Origin: Streptococcus pneumoniae
Lineage (GTDB): Bacteria; Bacillota; Bacilli; Lactobacillales; Streptococcaceae
DNA: 64,000 nucleotides
Assembly: GCF_001113365.1 (NCBI RefSeq)
Contig: NZ_CKYA01000002.1
Span: 62,001 to 126,000 of the forward strand
Direction of reading: 5' to 3'
The position numbers and the translations under genes are program-made. Each line of letters begins with the position of its first letter. Within the stretch, counting starts at the first letter, position 1. The notes below the pieces were generated by a model, which had not been told where the DNA came from, did not search any database, and saw only the letters and a program-made list of their open reading frames with translations. Positions 51,312-60,126 of this stretch are shown piece after piece.

Positions 51312-52001
51312 ATGAAAAAGTATCAACTTCTATTCGAAATAAGTGCAGTCTTCTCTTACTTATTTTTCGTATTTGGTCTTTCTCAGCTGACGCTTATCGT
51401 CCAAAATTATTGGCAATTTTCTTCCCAGATTGGCAATTTCGTCTGGATTCAAAATATCTTGAGTTTACTATTTAGCGGAGTCATGATTTGGATTCTGGTT
51501 AAGACAGGTCATGGTTATCTCTTTCACATTCCAAGAAAAAAATGGCTTTGGTATTCGATTTTGACAGTATTAGTGCTAGTGCTCCAGATCTCTTTTAACG
51601 TTCAGATAGCTAAACATGTTCAGTCAACTGCTGAAGGTTGGGCCGTATTGATCGGTTATAGTGGGACCAACTTTGCTGAGCTAGGTATCTATGTAACCCT
51701 GTTTTTCCTGACTCCACTAATGGAAGAGTTGATTTATAGGGGATTACTTCAACACGCCTTCTTTAAGCATTCGCGATTTGGCCTTGATTTGCTTCTTCCT
51801 TCCATTTTGTTTGCTCTTCCTCATTTTTCAAACTTACCTAGTCTGTTAGATATTTTCGTCTTTGCGACATTTGGCATCATCTTTGCCGGTTTGACCCGCT
51901 ATACCAAGAGTATTTATCCATCCTATGCGGTGCATGTGATCAATAATATTGTAGCGACCTTCCCGTTTTTGCTCACTTTTCTACATAGGGTCTTGGGGTA
52001 A
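51312..52001 (+). CDS. blpY: CPBP-family intramembrane protease, BlpY
   Basis: This 229-residue membrane protein of the CPBP/Abi (CAAX-like) family, associated with bacteriocin immunity, has motif 1 at LMEELIYRGLLQ (E138, E139, R143), motif 2 in LFALPHFSN and motif 3 in HVINNIVAT. ATG 51312 follows GGGAGG; the longest frame starts at a GTG overlapping that site. The length equals pneumococcal BlpY as I recall. It is followed by blpZ. Confidence 0.85.
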   Translation: MKKYQLLFEISAVFSYLFFVFGLSQLTLIVQNYWQFSSQIGNFVWIQNILSLLFSGVMIWILVKTGHGYLFHIPRKKWLWYSILTVLVLVLQISFNVQIAKHVQSTAEGWAVLIGYSGTNFAELGIYVTLFFLTPLMEELIYRGLLQHAFFKHSRFGLDLLLPSILFALPHFSNLPSLLDIFVFATFGIIFAGLTRYTKSIYPSYAVHVINNIVATFPFLLTFLHRVLG

Positions 52002-52042
52002 AAAAACAAAAGGCTTGCTTTTCAGCCATAGAGGAGGTTATC

Positions 52043-52240
52043 ATGTATAAACACTTATTTTTCCTAAATTCCAAAACCTTAGACTGGTTGACACCTTATA
52101 TTCTAGTCTTGGCTTCTGACACCATTGCCTTTAACGTTTTTGTGCTAACCTTTGTATCTGCGGCGGTCTTTAATTCCCTAAATTCCATGCTAGCTTTAAT
52201 GACTATCTTCTTAGGAGCTGGCTATGTGGTCGGATTTTGA
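52043..52240 (+). CDS. blpZ: Small hydrophobic protein, BlpZ-like
   Basis: This 65-residue protein is mainly two hydrophobic helices (about 17-40 and 45-63). GAGGAGG precedes ATG 52043. It occupies the blpZ position behind blpY. Its stop is followed at once by a BOX element. The function is unknown; blpYZ are linked to protection of the producer cell. Confidence 0.65.
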   Translation: MYKHLFFLNSKTLDWLTPYILVLASDTIAFNVFVLTFVSAAVFNSLNSMLALMTIFLGAGYVVGF

Positions 52241-52246
52241 CTACTA

Positions 52247-52396
52247 ATACTCAATGAAAATCAAAGAGTAAACTAGTAGGATAGTTACAGATAGCTCAAA
52301 ACAGTGTTTTGAGGTTGTAGATGAAACTGACGAAGTCAGTCACATATATAATTCAAGGCGACGTTGACGTGGTTTGAAGAGGTTTTCGAAGAGTAT
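52247..52396 (-). repeat. BOX element 5 (A-B-C type)
   Basis: This ATACTC...GAGTAT element contains the boxB-like CTCAAAACAGTGTTTTGAG hairpin and a boxA core AAGGCGACGTTGACGTGG. It separates blpZ from the second CPBP protease. Confidence 0.9.
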
Positions 52397-52471
52397 AAAA
52401 TGGTTTGTTTTGGAAAGGCTAGAACTAAAGAATGACGCGTAGGAAGTCTGTTTGGTGAGGAGGATAATTTT

Positions 52472-53083
52472 ATGGAGTTTTTTGATAAATTTCATGCCTT
52501 GTGCTTTGGATTTTTAGTACTAATAATCGTCATTACAGTTCCTTATACGATTAACCATGGGGACTTTTTTCAAAATGAATTTGCATTGATTCTTGTAAGT
52601 CTTCTAGTAACCTCGCTGAGCGTTGCTTATGCTAGAAAGTTTGATATGATTTCTTTTGGGATGTTAAGCAAGAAAGACCTTTTGCTTTTCATTGCAATCT
52701 TTCTTCTAAGTGTGCTTGAGACGCTGGTTTATATTCATTTCTTCGCTATTTCTTCTGGCGCAGGAGTTCAACACTTGGCGGAAGTCAGCAGAGGAATTTC
52801 TCTGTCTTTGATTTTGACTTCCTCAGTTTTTGGCCCCATCCAGGAGGAACTCATTTTCAGAGGACTTCTTCAAGGTGCGGTTTTTGACAATTCTTGGTTA
52901 GGGCTTGTGCTAACTTCCTCTCTCTTTTCTTTCATGCATGGACCTTCTAATGTCCCTTCGTTTATTTTTTATCTACTTGGGGGCTTGTTGCTGGGCTTTG
53001 CTTATAAAAAGAGCCAAAACCTATGGGTTTCTACTCTAGTCCACATGTTTTATAATGCTTGGCCACTCTTATATTATTTATAA
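52472..53083 (+). CDS. CPBP-family intramembrane protease (PncP-like)
   Basis: This 203-residue membrane protease of the Abi/CAAX family has motif 1 at PIQEELIFRGLLQ (E125, E126, R130), motif 2 FSFMHGPSN and motif 3 LVHMFYNAW. It resembles BlpY in layout but is shorter. It sits at the end of the blp locus where pneumococci carry pncP. TGAGGAGGA precedes ATG 52472. A terminator follows at 53093-53123. A bacteriocin-immunity role is inferred from context. Confidence 0.82.
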   Translation: MEFFDKFHALCFGFLVLIIVITVPYTINHGDFFQNEFALILVSLLVTSLSVAYARKFDMISFGMLSKKDLLLFIAIFLLSVLETLVYIHFFAISSGAGVQHLAEVSRGISLSLILTSSVFGPIQEELIFRGLLQGAVFDNSWLGLVLTSSLFSFMHGPSNVPSFIFYLLGGLLLGFAYKKSQNLWVSTLVHMFYNAWPLLYYL

Positions 53084-53092
53084 AAATCATGA

Positions 53093-53123
53093 AAGGTAAG
53101 AAGAAGACGGTGCTTACCTTTTT
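53093..53123 (+). terminator. Terminator closing the blp locus
   Basis: AAGGTAAG (53093-53100) pairs with CTTACCTT (53113-53120), with a T-rich tail. Confidence 0.75.
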
Positions 53124-53181
53124 CTTTCTATAATGATACCCAAGCCAATTGAGTTTTCTTTGAGAATCGGGTGTGGAGCGG

Positions 53182-53210
53182 TTGACGAATAGGCCAAAAA
53201 CTAGTAGAAT
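53182..53210 (+). promoter_or_regulatory. ccrZ-trmB promoter
   Basis: TTGACG (53182-53187), a 17-base spacer and TAGAAT (53205-53210) lie 29 bases before ccrZ. Confidence 0.75.
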
Positions 53211-53239
53211 AGTAAGGAAACTTTATACGGAGGAAAGAA

Positions 53240-54034
53240 ATGGATTTGGGTGATAATGAGCTAACACTGACTCCCATACCTGGGAAAAGTGGCAAGGCTT
53301 ATATGGGTAGCTATCCTGATGGGAAGCGCATCTTTGTAAAAATGAACACGTCTCCAATCCTACCTGGTCTAGCTAGAGAACAAATTGCTCCACAATTATT
53401 ATGGAGTCGCCGTTTGGCAGATGGACGTGATATGTGTGCTCAAGAATGGTTGACAGGCAAAATATTGACCCCCTATGATATGAATCGTAAGCAAATCGTC
53501 AATATCTTAACCCGTCTTCATCGCTCACGTCCTTTGATGACACAGTTGAGTCGTTTGGGCTATGCCATGGAAACACCTGTAGATTTACTACAGTCTTGGC
53601 AAGAAACGGCTCCAGATGCTTTGCGTAAAAATCATTTTATCAGTGAAGTGATGGCTGATTTACGTCAGACTATTCCAGGATTTAGAGAGGACTATGCGAC
53701 CATTGTCCATGGAGATGTACGACATAGTAATTGGATTGAGACAGACAGTGGCTTGATTTATTTGGTGGATTGGGATTCGGTTCGCTTGACCGATCGCATG
53801 TTTGATGTGGCCCATATGCTCTGCCATTATATTCCGGAACATCAGTGGAAGGAATGGTTGACCTACTACGGTTACAAGTACAATCAGACGGTATTCAATA
53901 AATTGTATTGGTACGGTCAATTGTCTTACTTGAGCCAGATTTCCAAGTATTATATGAACCAAGATTTAGAAAATGTCAATCGGGAGATCCATGGCTTGCG
54001 TCACTTCCGAGACAAGTATGGAAAGAGAAGATGA
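53240..54034 (+). CDS. ccrZ: Cell-cycle regulator CcrZ, APH/choline-kinase fold
   Basis: This 264-residue protein has the aminoglycoside phosphotransferase/choline kinase fold. The catalytic loop is IVHGDVRHSN (H157, D159, N164) and the metal motif is LVDWDS (D177). In pneumococcus CcrZ works with FtsZ at the division site and couples division to DnaA-dependent replication initiation. It overlaps trmB by 4 bases (ATGA), the arrangement known for ccrZ. Length matches the pneumococcal protein as I recall. Confidence 0.88.
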   Translation: MDLGDNELTLTPIPGKSGKAYMGSYPDGKRIFVKMNTSPILPGLAREQIAPQLLWSRRLADGRDMCAQEWLTGKILTPYDMNRKQIVNILTRLHRSRPLMTQLSRLGYAMETPVDLLQSWQETAPDALRKNHFISEVMADLRQTIPGFREDYATIVHGDVRHSNWIETDSGLIYLVDWDSVRLTDRMFDVAHMLCHYIPEHQWKEWLTYYGYKYNQTVFNKLYWYGQLSYLSQISKYYMNQDLENVNREIHGLRHFRDKYGKRR

Positions 54035-54666
54035 GAGTTAGAAATCGTAAAGGGGCGACAGAATTACTAGAGGCAAATCCCCAGTATGTGGTCCTCAATC
54101 CCTTAGAAGCCAAGGGGAAATGGCGGGATTTGTTTGGCAATGATAATCCCATTCATGTGGAAGTTGGAAGTGGAAAGGGTGCCTTTGTTTCAGGTATGGC
54201 CAAACAAAATCCTGACATCAACTATATCGGGATTGATATTCAAAAGTCTGTTTTGAGCTACGCTTTGGACAAGGTGCTTGAAGTTGGAGTACCGAACATC
54301 AAGCTCTTGTGGGTAGATGGTTCTGACTTGACTGACTACTTTGAAGACGGTGAGATTGATCGCTTGTATCTGAACTTTTCAGATCCATGGCCTAAAAAAC
54401 GCCATGAAAAGCGTCGTTTGACCTACAAGACCTTCTTGGATACCTTCAAGCGTATCTTGCCTGAAAATGGAGAAATTCATTTCAAGACGGATAATCGTGG
54501 TTTGTTTGAGTACAGCCTAGTGAGCTTTTCTCAGTATGGCATGAAGCTCAATGGTGTCTGGCTTGATTTGCATGCCAGTGATTTTGAAGGCAATGTCATG
54601 ACAGAATACGAGCAAAAATTCTCCAACAAGGGTCAAGTTATCTACCGAGTTGAGGCAGAATTTTAA
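54031..54666 (+). CDS. trmB: tRNA (guanine(46)-N7)-methyltransferase
   Basis: TrmB methylates G46 in the tRNA variable loop using SAM. The product has 211 residues from ATG 54031, which is coupled to the ccrZ stop; the longer open frame reads back through ccrZ and is not used. Motifs are VEVGSGKGAFV (SAM site), NFSDPWPKKRHEKRRL and HFKTDNRGLFEYS. A small AGCCTGA/TCAGGCT inverted repeat follows without a T run. Confidence 0.95.
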   Translation: MRVRNRKGATELLEANPQYVVLNPLEAKGKWRDLFGNDNPIHVEVGSGKGAFVSGMAKQNPDINYIGIDIQKSVLSYALDKVLEVGVPNIKLLWVDGSDLTDYFEDGEIDRLYLNFSDPWPKKRHEKRRLTYKTFLDTFKRILPENGEIHFKTDNRGLFEYSLVSFSQYGMKLNGVWLDLHASDFEGNVMTEYEQKFSNKGQVIYRVEAEF

Positions 54667-54703
54667 GAAATAGCCTGAAATCAGGCTGTATAAGTGCTTT
54701 TGC

Positions 54704-54732
54704 TTTACATAAGCTGGCAAACGTGCTATACT
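54704..54732 (+). promoter_or_regulatory. rimP-nusA operon promoter
   Basis: TTTACA (54704-54709), a 17-base spacer and TATACT (54727-54732) preceded by TGC form an extended -10 promoter 60 bases before rimP. Confidence 0.8.
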
Positions 54733-54791
54733 AAGAGTAAGAATATGAAAAGTGAGGCGGGGAAAAATCTTCGCCTCTTGCTTATGAGGAG

Positions 54792-55271
54792 GTGGACGCA
54801 ATCGCAACAATCGTAGAATTAGTCAGAGAAGTTGTAGAACCTGTCATAGAAGCTCCTTTCGAACTTGTGGATATCGAGTATGGAAAGATTGGCAGTGACA
54901 TGATTCTCAGTATTTTTGTAGATAAACCTGAAGGAATTACCTTGAACGACACGGCAGACTTGACAGAAATGATCAGTCCTGTCCTAGACACCATCAAGCC
55001 AGATCCCTTCCCAGAACAATATTTCCTAGAAATCACCAGTCCAGGCTTGGAACGTCCTTTGAAAACCAAGGATGCTGTCGCTGGAGCGGTTGGGAAATAC
55101 ATCCATGTCGGGCTCTACCAAGCCATCGATAAGCAAAAGGTCTTTGAAGGAACCTTGGTGGCCTTCGAAGAGGATGAGTTGACCATGGAATATATGGACA
55201 AGACGCGTAAGAAAACTGTCCAAATTCCATACAGTTTAGTATCAAAAGCACGTTTAGCAGTTAAATTATAG
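54792..55271 (+). CDS. rimP: Ribosome maturation factor RimP
   Basis: RimP assists 30S subunit assembly. The 159-residue product starts MDAIATIVELVREVVEPV at GTG 54792, which partly overlaps the GAGGAGG ribosome site. The family block SPGLERPLK lies near residue 83. It is the first gene of the rimP-nusA-ylxR-ylxQ-infB cluster. Confidence 0.93.
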   Translation: MDAIATIVELVREVVEPVIEAPFELVDIEYGKIGSDMILSIFVDKPEGITLNDTADLTEMISPVLDTIKPDPFPEQYFLEITSPGLERPLKTKDAVAGAVGKYIHVGLYQAIDKQKVFEGTLVAFEEDELTMEYMDKTRKKTVQIPYSLVSKARLAVKL

Positions 55272-55314
55272 AAAAAGAAAGGATAGCTTTTGAGGATTCA
55301 AAAGTGAAGAAAAC

Positions 55315-56451
55315 ATGAGTAAAGAAATGCTAGAGGCCTTCCGCATTTTGGAAGAAGACAAGGGAATCAAAAAAGAAGACATCATCGACGCAGTAGTAGA
55401 GTCGCTTCGTTCCGCTTATCGCAGACGCTATGGTCAATCAGACAGCGTAGCTATTGACTTCAACGAAAAAACAGGTGACTTTACTGTTTATACTGTCCGT
55501 GAAGTGGTTGATGAAGTATTTGATAGCCGTTTGGAAATCAGTTTGAAAGATGCTCTTGCCATCAATTCAGCCTATGAACTTGGTGACAAAATCAAGTTTG
55601 AAGAAGCACCTGCTGAGTTTGGTCGTGTAGCAGCCCAATCTGCCAAACAAACCATCATGGAAAAAATGCGCAAGCAAACACGTGCCATCACTTACAATAC
55701 TTATAAAGAACATGAGCAAGAAATCATGTCTGGTACAGTAGAGCGCTTTGACAACCGCTTTATCTATGTCAACCTTGGCAGCATCGAAGCCCAATTGTCA
55801 AAACAAGACCAAATTCCTGGTGAAGTTTTTGCTTCTCATGATCGTATTGAAGTTTATGTCTACAAGGTTGAAGACAACCCTCGCGGTGTCAACGTCTTTG
55901 TTAGCCGTAGCCATCCAGAAATGATCAAACGTTTGATGGAGCAAGAAATTCCAGAAGTTTATGATGGAACTGTTGAAATCATGAGCGTGGCTCGTGAAGC
56001 TGGTGACCGTACGAAGGTTGCCGTTCGTAGCCATAATCCAAACGTGGATGCTATTGGTACAATCGTTGGACGTGGCGGTGCTAACATCAAGAAAATCACT
56101 AGCAAATTCCACCCAGCTCGTTACGATGCCAAAAATGACCGTATGGTACCAATCGAAGAAAACATCGACGTTATCGAGTGGGTAGCAGATCCAGCTGAAT
56201 TTATTTACAATGCCATCGCTCCTGCTGAGGTTGACCAAGTTATCTTTGACGAAAACGACAGCAAACGTGCCTTGGTGGTTGTTCCAGATAACAAGCTTTC
56301 TCTTGCCATCGGTCGTCGTGGGCAAAATGTTCGCTTGGCAGCTCACTTGACTGGTTACCGTATCGACATCAAGTCTGCTAGCGAATTTGAAGCCATGGAA
56401 GAAGCTGGTTCGGTAGATTTGGAAGCAGAAAACGATACTGTAGAAGAATAA
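55315..56451 (+). CDS. nusA: Transcription elongation/termination factor NusA
   Basis: NusA binds RNA polymerase and nascent RNA to modulate pausing and termination. The 378-residue Gram-positive form has the N-terminal polymerase-binding domain (1-125), S1 (about 135-200) and two KH domains with GRGGANIKKI and GRRGQNVRLA. It lacks the C-terminal acidic repeats of proteobacterial NusA, as expected. Confidence 0.96.
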   Translation: MSKEMLEAFRILEEDKGIKKEDIIDAVVESLRSAYRRRYGQSDSVAIDFNEKTGDFTVYTVREVVDEVFDSRLEISLKDALAINSAYELGDKIKFEEAPAEFGRVAAQSAKQTIMEKMRKQTRAITYNTYKEHEQEIMSGTVERFDNRFIYVNLGSIEAQLSKQDQIPGEVFASHDRIEVYVYKVEDNPRGVNVFVSRSHPEMIKRLMEQEIPEVYDGTVEIMSVAREAGDRTKVAVRSHNPNVDAIGTIVGRGGANIKKITSKFHPARYDAKNDRMVPIEENIDVIEWVADPAEFIYNAIAPAEVDQVIFDENDSKRALVVVPDNKLSLAIGRRGQNVRLAAHLTGYRIDIKSASEFEAMEEAGSVDLEAENDTVEE

Positions 56452-56472
56452 AAGCTGCTAGAGGAGGGAAAG

Positions 56473-56766
56473 ATGAAAACGAGAAAAATCCCTTTGCGCA
56501 AGTCTGTTGTGTCCAATGAAGTGATTGATAAGCGTGATTTGCTCCGCATTGTCAAAAACAAAGAAGGGCAAGTCTTTATCGATCCGACAGGCAAGGCCAA
56601 TGGCCGCGGCGCTTATATCAAACTAGACAATGCAGAAGCCCTAGAGGCAAAAAAGAAGAAGGTCTTTAACCGTAGCTTTGACATGGAAGTGGAAGAAAGC
56701 TTTTATGACGAGTTGATCGCTTATGTGGATCACAAAGTGAAAAGAAGAGAGTTAGGACTTGAATAA
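56473..56766 (+). CDS. ylxR: YlxR-family RNA-binding protein (RnpM, DUF448)
   Basis: The 97-residue protein has the YlxR fold with a conserved N-terminal RKIPLRKSVVSNEVIDKRDLLRIV-type block and GRGAYI. Family members bind RNA, and a Bacillus homologue modulates RNase P. The nusA-ylxR-ylxQ-infB order is conserved. It overlaps ylxQ by 8 bases. Confidence 0.88.
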   Translation: MKTRKIPLRKSVVSNEVIDKRDLLRIVKNKEGQVFIDPTGKANGRGAYIKLDNAEALEAKKKKVFNRSFDMEVEESFYDELIAYVDHKVKRRELGLE

Positions 56767-57058
56767 GCAAAAGATAAGCAATCTCTTGGGACTTGCTCAG
56801 CGAGCAGGGCGGATCATATCGGGTGAAGAATTGGTGGTCAAGGCCATTCAAGACGGCAAGGCCAAGTTGGTCTTTCTAGCTCATGATGCTGGACCCAATC
56901 TGACCAAGAAGATTCAAGATAAAAGTCATTATTATCAAGTAGAAATTGTAACCGTGTTTTCAACACTGGAATTAAGCATAGCAGTCGGGAAATCGAGAAA
57001 GGTTTTGGCTGTAACAGATGCTGGATTTACAAAGAAAATGAGGTCTCTTATGGAATAG
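56759..57058 (+). CDS. ylxQ: YlxQ, L7Ae-family ribosomal-like protein
   Basis: The 99-residue protein of the L7Ae/L30e fold is expected to bind kink-turn RNA. It begins at TTG 56759 inside ylxR (MNKQKISNLLGLAQRAGRIISGE). The motif LVFLAHDAGPNLTKKI is typical. Its precise target is unknown. Confidence 0.88.
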   Translation: MNKQKISNLLGLAQRAGRIISGEELVVKAIQDGKAKLVFLAHDAGPNLTKKIQDKSHYYQVEIVTVFSTLELSIAVGKSRKVLAVTDAGFTKKMRSLME

Positions 57059-57074
57059 AAGAGGAGGACATGAT

Positions 57075-59876
57075 TTGTCTAAGAAAAGATTGTACGAAAT
57101 CGCAAAAGAACTTGGAAAAGAAAGTAAAGAAGTTGTAGCGCGTGCAAAAGAGTTGGGCTTGGATGTGAAAAGCCATTCATCAAGTGTGGAAGAAGCTGTC
57201 GCTGCAAAAATTGCTGCCAGCTTTAAGCCTGCAGCTGCTCCGAAAGTAGAAGCAAAACCTGCAGCACCAAAAGTAAGTGTAGAAAAGAAAGCCGAAAAAT
57301 CTGAGCCAGCTAAACCAGCTGTAGCTAAGGAAGAGGCAAAACCTGCTGAGCCAGTCGCTCCGAAAACAGAAAAAGTAGCAGCTAAACCGCAAAGCCGTAA
57401 TTTCAAGGCTGAGCGTGAAGCCCGTGCTAAAGAGCAGGCAGAACGACGCAAGCAAAATAAAGGCAATAACCGTGACCAACAACAAAACGGCAACCGTCAG
57501 AAAAACGACGGTCGTAATGGTGGGAAACAAGCTCAAGGCAACCGCGACAATCGTCGATTTAATGACCAAGCTAAGAAGCAGCAAGGTCAGCAAAATCGTA
57601 GAAATGAGCGCCGTCAGCAAGAGGACAAACGTCCAAATCAAGCGGCTCCACGTGTTGACTTTAAAGCCCGTGCAGCAGCCCTAAAAGCAGAGCAAAATGC
57701 AGAGTACGCACGTTCAAGTGAGGAACGCTTCAAGCAGTATCAGGCTGCTAAAGAAGCCTTGGCTCAAGCTAACAAACGCAAGGAACCAGAGGAAATCTTT
57801 GAAGAAGCGGCTAAGTTAGCTGAACAAGCGCAACAAGCACAGCAAGTTCAAGCAGTGGTTGAAGTCGTCCCTGAGAAAAAAGAACCTGCAGTGGATACAC
57901 GTCGTAAAAAACAAGCTCGACCAGACAAAAATCGTGACGATTATGATCATGAAGAAGATGGTCCTAGAAAACAACAAAAGAATCGAAGTAGTCAAAATCA
58001 AGTGAGAAATCAAAAGAATAGTAACTGGAATAACAACAAGAAGAACAAAAAAGGCAATAACAAGAACAACCGTAATCAGACTCCAAAACCTGTTACGGAG
58101 CGTAAATTCCATGAATTGCCGACAGAATTTGAATATACAGATGGTATGACCGTTGCGGAAATCGCAAAACGTATCAAACGTGAACCAGCTGAAATCGTTA
58201 AGAAACTCTTTATGATGGGCGTCATGGCCACACAAAACCAATCTTTGGATGGAGAAACAATCGAACTCCTCATGGTGGATTACGGTATTGAAGCCAAACA
58301 AAAGGTTGAAGTGGATAATGCTGACATCGAACGTTTCTTTGTCGAAGATGGTTATCTCAATGAAGACGAATTGGTTGAGCGTCCACCAGTTGTAACTATC
58401 ATGGGACACGTTGACCATGGTAAAACAACCCTCCTAGATACCCTTCGTAACTCTCGTGTTGCGACAGGTGAAGCAGGTGGTATCACTCAGCATATCGGTG
58501 CCTACCAAATCGTGGAAAATGGCAAGAAGATTACCTTCCTTGATACACCAGGACACGCGGCCTTTACATCTATGCGTGCGCGTGGTGCTTCTGTTACCGA
58601 TATTACTATCTTGGTCGTAGCAGCGGATGACGGGGTTATGCCTCAGACTATCGAAGCCATCAACCACTCAAAAGCAGCTAACGTTCCAATCATCGTAGCC
58701 ATCAACAAGATTGATAAACCAGGTGCCAACCCAGAACGTGTTATCGGTGAATTGGCAGAGCATGGTGTTATGTCAACTGCTTGGGGTGGAGATTCTGAAT
58801 TTGTTGAAATCTCAGCTAAATTCAACCAAAACATCGAAGAATTGTTGGAAACAGTCCTTCTTGTGGCTGAAATCCAAGAACTCAAGGCAGACCCAACAGT
58901 GCGTGCTATCGGTACAGTTATCGAAGCGCGCTTGGATAAAGGAAAAGGAGCGGTCGCAACCCTTCTTGTTCAACAAGGTACCTTGAATGTTCAAGATCCA
59001 ATCGTTGTCGGAAATACCTTCGGTCGTGTCCGTGCTATGACCAATGATCTTGGTCGTCGTGTTAAGGTGGCTGGACCATCAACACCAGTGTCAATCACAG
59101 GTTTGAACGAAGCTCCAATGGCGGGTGACCACTTTGCCGTTTACGAAGATGAAAAATCTGCGCGTGCAGCAGGTGAAGAACGTGCTAAACGTGCCCTTAT
59201 GAAACAACGTCAAGCTACCCAACGTGTCAGCCTTGAAAACCTCTTTGATACCCTTAAAGCCGGTGAACTCAAATCAGTTAACGTTATCATTAAGGCCGAC
59301 GTACAAGGTTCTGTTGAAGCCCTTTCTGCCTCACTTCAAAAAATCGATGTGGAAGGTGTTAAAGTTACCATCGTTCACTCTGCAGTTGGTGCTATCAACG
59401 AATCAGACGTGACACTTGCCGAAGCTTCAAATGCCTTCATCGTTGGTTTCAACGTACGCCCTACACCACAAGCTCGTCAACAAGCCGAAGCTGACGATGT
59501 GGAAATCCGTCTTCACAGCATTATCTACAAGGTTATCGAAGAGATGGAAGAAGCTATGAAAGGGATGCTTGATCCAGAATTCGAAGAAAAAGTTATCGGT
59601 GAAGCAGTTATCCGTGAAACCTTCAAGGTATCTAAAGTGGGAACTATCGGTGGATTCATGGTTATCAACGGTAAGGTTACCCGTGACTCTAAAGTCCGTG
59701 TTATCCGTGATGGTGTCGTTATCTATGACGGCGAACTCGCAAGCTTGAAACACTACAAAGACGATGTCAAAGAAGTTACAAACGGTCGTGAAGGTGGATT
59801 GATGATCGATGGCTACAATGATATCAAGATGGATGATGTGATTGAGGCTTATGTCATGGAAGAAATTAAAAGATAA
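57075..59876 (+). CDS. infB: Translation initiation factor IF-2
   Basis: IF-2 is the GTPase that places fMet-tRNA on the ribosome. The 933 residues include a long low-complexity N-terminus rich in Lys, Ala, Gln and Asn (about 60-350), IF2N domains, and the G domain with GHVDHGKTTLLD, DTPGH and NKID, followed by domains II-IV. The start is TTG 57075 after GAGGAGG. A 250-base gap with a structured repeat separates it from rbfA. Confidence 0.97.
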   Translation: MSKKRLYEIAKELGKESKEVVARAKELGLDVKSHSSSVEEAVAAKIAASFKPAAAPKVEAKPAAPKVSVEKKAEKSEPAKPAVAKEEAKPAEPVAPKTEKVAAKPQSRNFKAEREARAKEQAERRKQNKGNNRDQQQNGNRQKNDGRNGGKQAQGNRDNRRFNDQAKKQQGQQNRRNERRQQEDKRPNQAAPRVDFKARAAALKAEQNAEYARSSEERFKQYQAAKEALAQANKRKEPEEIFEEAAKLAEQAQQAQQVQAVVEVVPEKKEPAVDTRRKKQARPDKNRDDYDHEEDGPRKQQKNRSSQNQVRNQKNSNWNNNKKNKKGNNKNNRNQTPKPVTERKFHELPTEFEYTDGMTVAEIAKRIKREPAEIVKKLFMMGVMATQNQSLDGETIELLMVDYGIEAKQKVEVDNADIERFFVEDGYLNEDELVERPPVVTIMGHVDHGKTTLLDTLRNSRVATGEAGGITQHIGAYQIVENGKKITFLDTPGHAAFTSMRARGASVTDITILVVAADDGVMPQTIEAINHSKAANVPIIVAINKIDKPGANPERVIGELAEHGVMSTAWGGDSEFVEISAKFNQNIEELLETVLLVAEIQELKADPTVRAIGTVIEARLDKGKGAVATLLVQQGTLNVQDPIVVGNTFGRVRAMTNDLGRRVKVAGPSTPVSITGLNEAPMAGDHFAVYEDEKSARAAGEERAKRALMKQRQATQRVSLENLFDTLKAGELKSVNVIIKADVQGSVEALSASLQKIDVEGVKVTIVHSAVGAINESDVTLAEASNAFIVGFNVRPTPQARQQAEADDVEIRLHSIIYKVIEEMEEAMKGMLDPEFEEKVIGEAVIRETFKVSKVGTIGGFMVINGKVTRDSKVRVIRDGVVIYDGELASLKHYKDDVKEVTNGREGGLMIDGYNDIKMDDVIEAYVMEEIKR

Positions 59877-59896
59877 GATTTTTGCTCCTTTCTTAG

Positions 59897-60007
59897 GTGG
59901 TGAGGGACGCAAGCAAACCGATGGTTTCATTGCTTATTTTTGAGCCTAGGGTCTCAAAAATCCCCTGTGATGGGACTGATAAATCAGTTCCATCACTTTC
60001 ACCACGG
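59897..60007 (+). repeat. Structured intergenic element E1, copy B
   Basis: The closing stem is GTGGTG/CACCAC (59897-59902 with 60000-60005). Inside are AGCAA-ACC/GGT-TTGCT (59912-59934), ATTTTTGAG/CTCAAAAAT (59936-59944 with 59953-59961, loop from CCTAGG) and GATGGGACTGAT/ATCAGTTCCATC (59969-59980 with 59983-59994, one G-U). A further ATTTCAAATTG/CAATTTGAAAT hairpin follows at 60023-60054. It lies between infB and rbfA, inside the operon. Confidence 0.82.
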
Positions 60008-60126
60008 CGAAAGAAGCGGATGATTTCAAATTGAACTTCGTTCCAATTTGAAATGAAAATCAATAAATTTAAAAATAGCTAGGTCTGCTGGCCTAGCTTT
60101 TGGTTCAAAGTAGAGAAAGGAATATC

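Noticed and set aside
54672..54687. Terminator for trmB
   Set aside because: AGCCTGA/TCAGGCT is a good palindrome, but no T tract follows and the loop would be very small.
57180..57641. Long hydrophobic frames on the minus strand opposite infB
   Set aside because: They are complements of the Lys/Ala/Gln/Asn-rich low-complexity part of IF-2, lack ribosome sites and follow its codon pattern.
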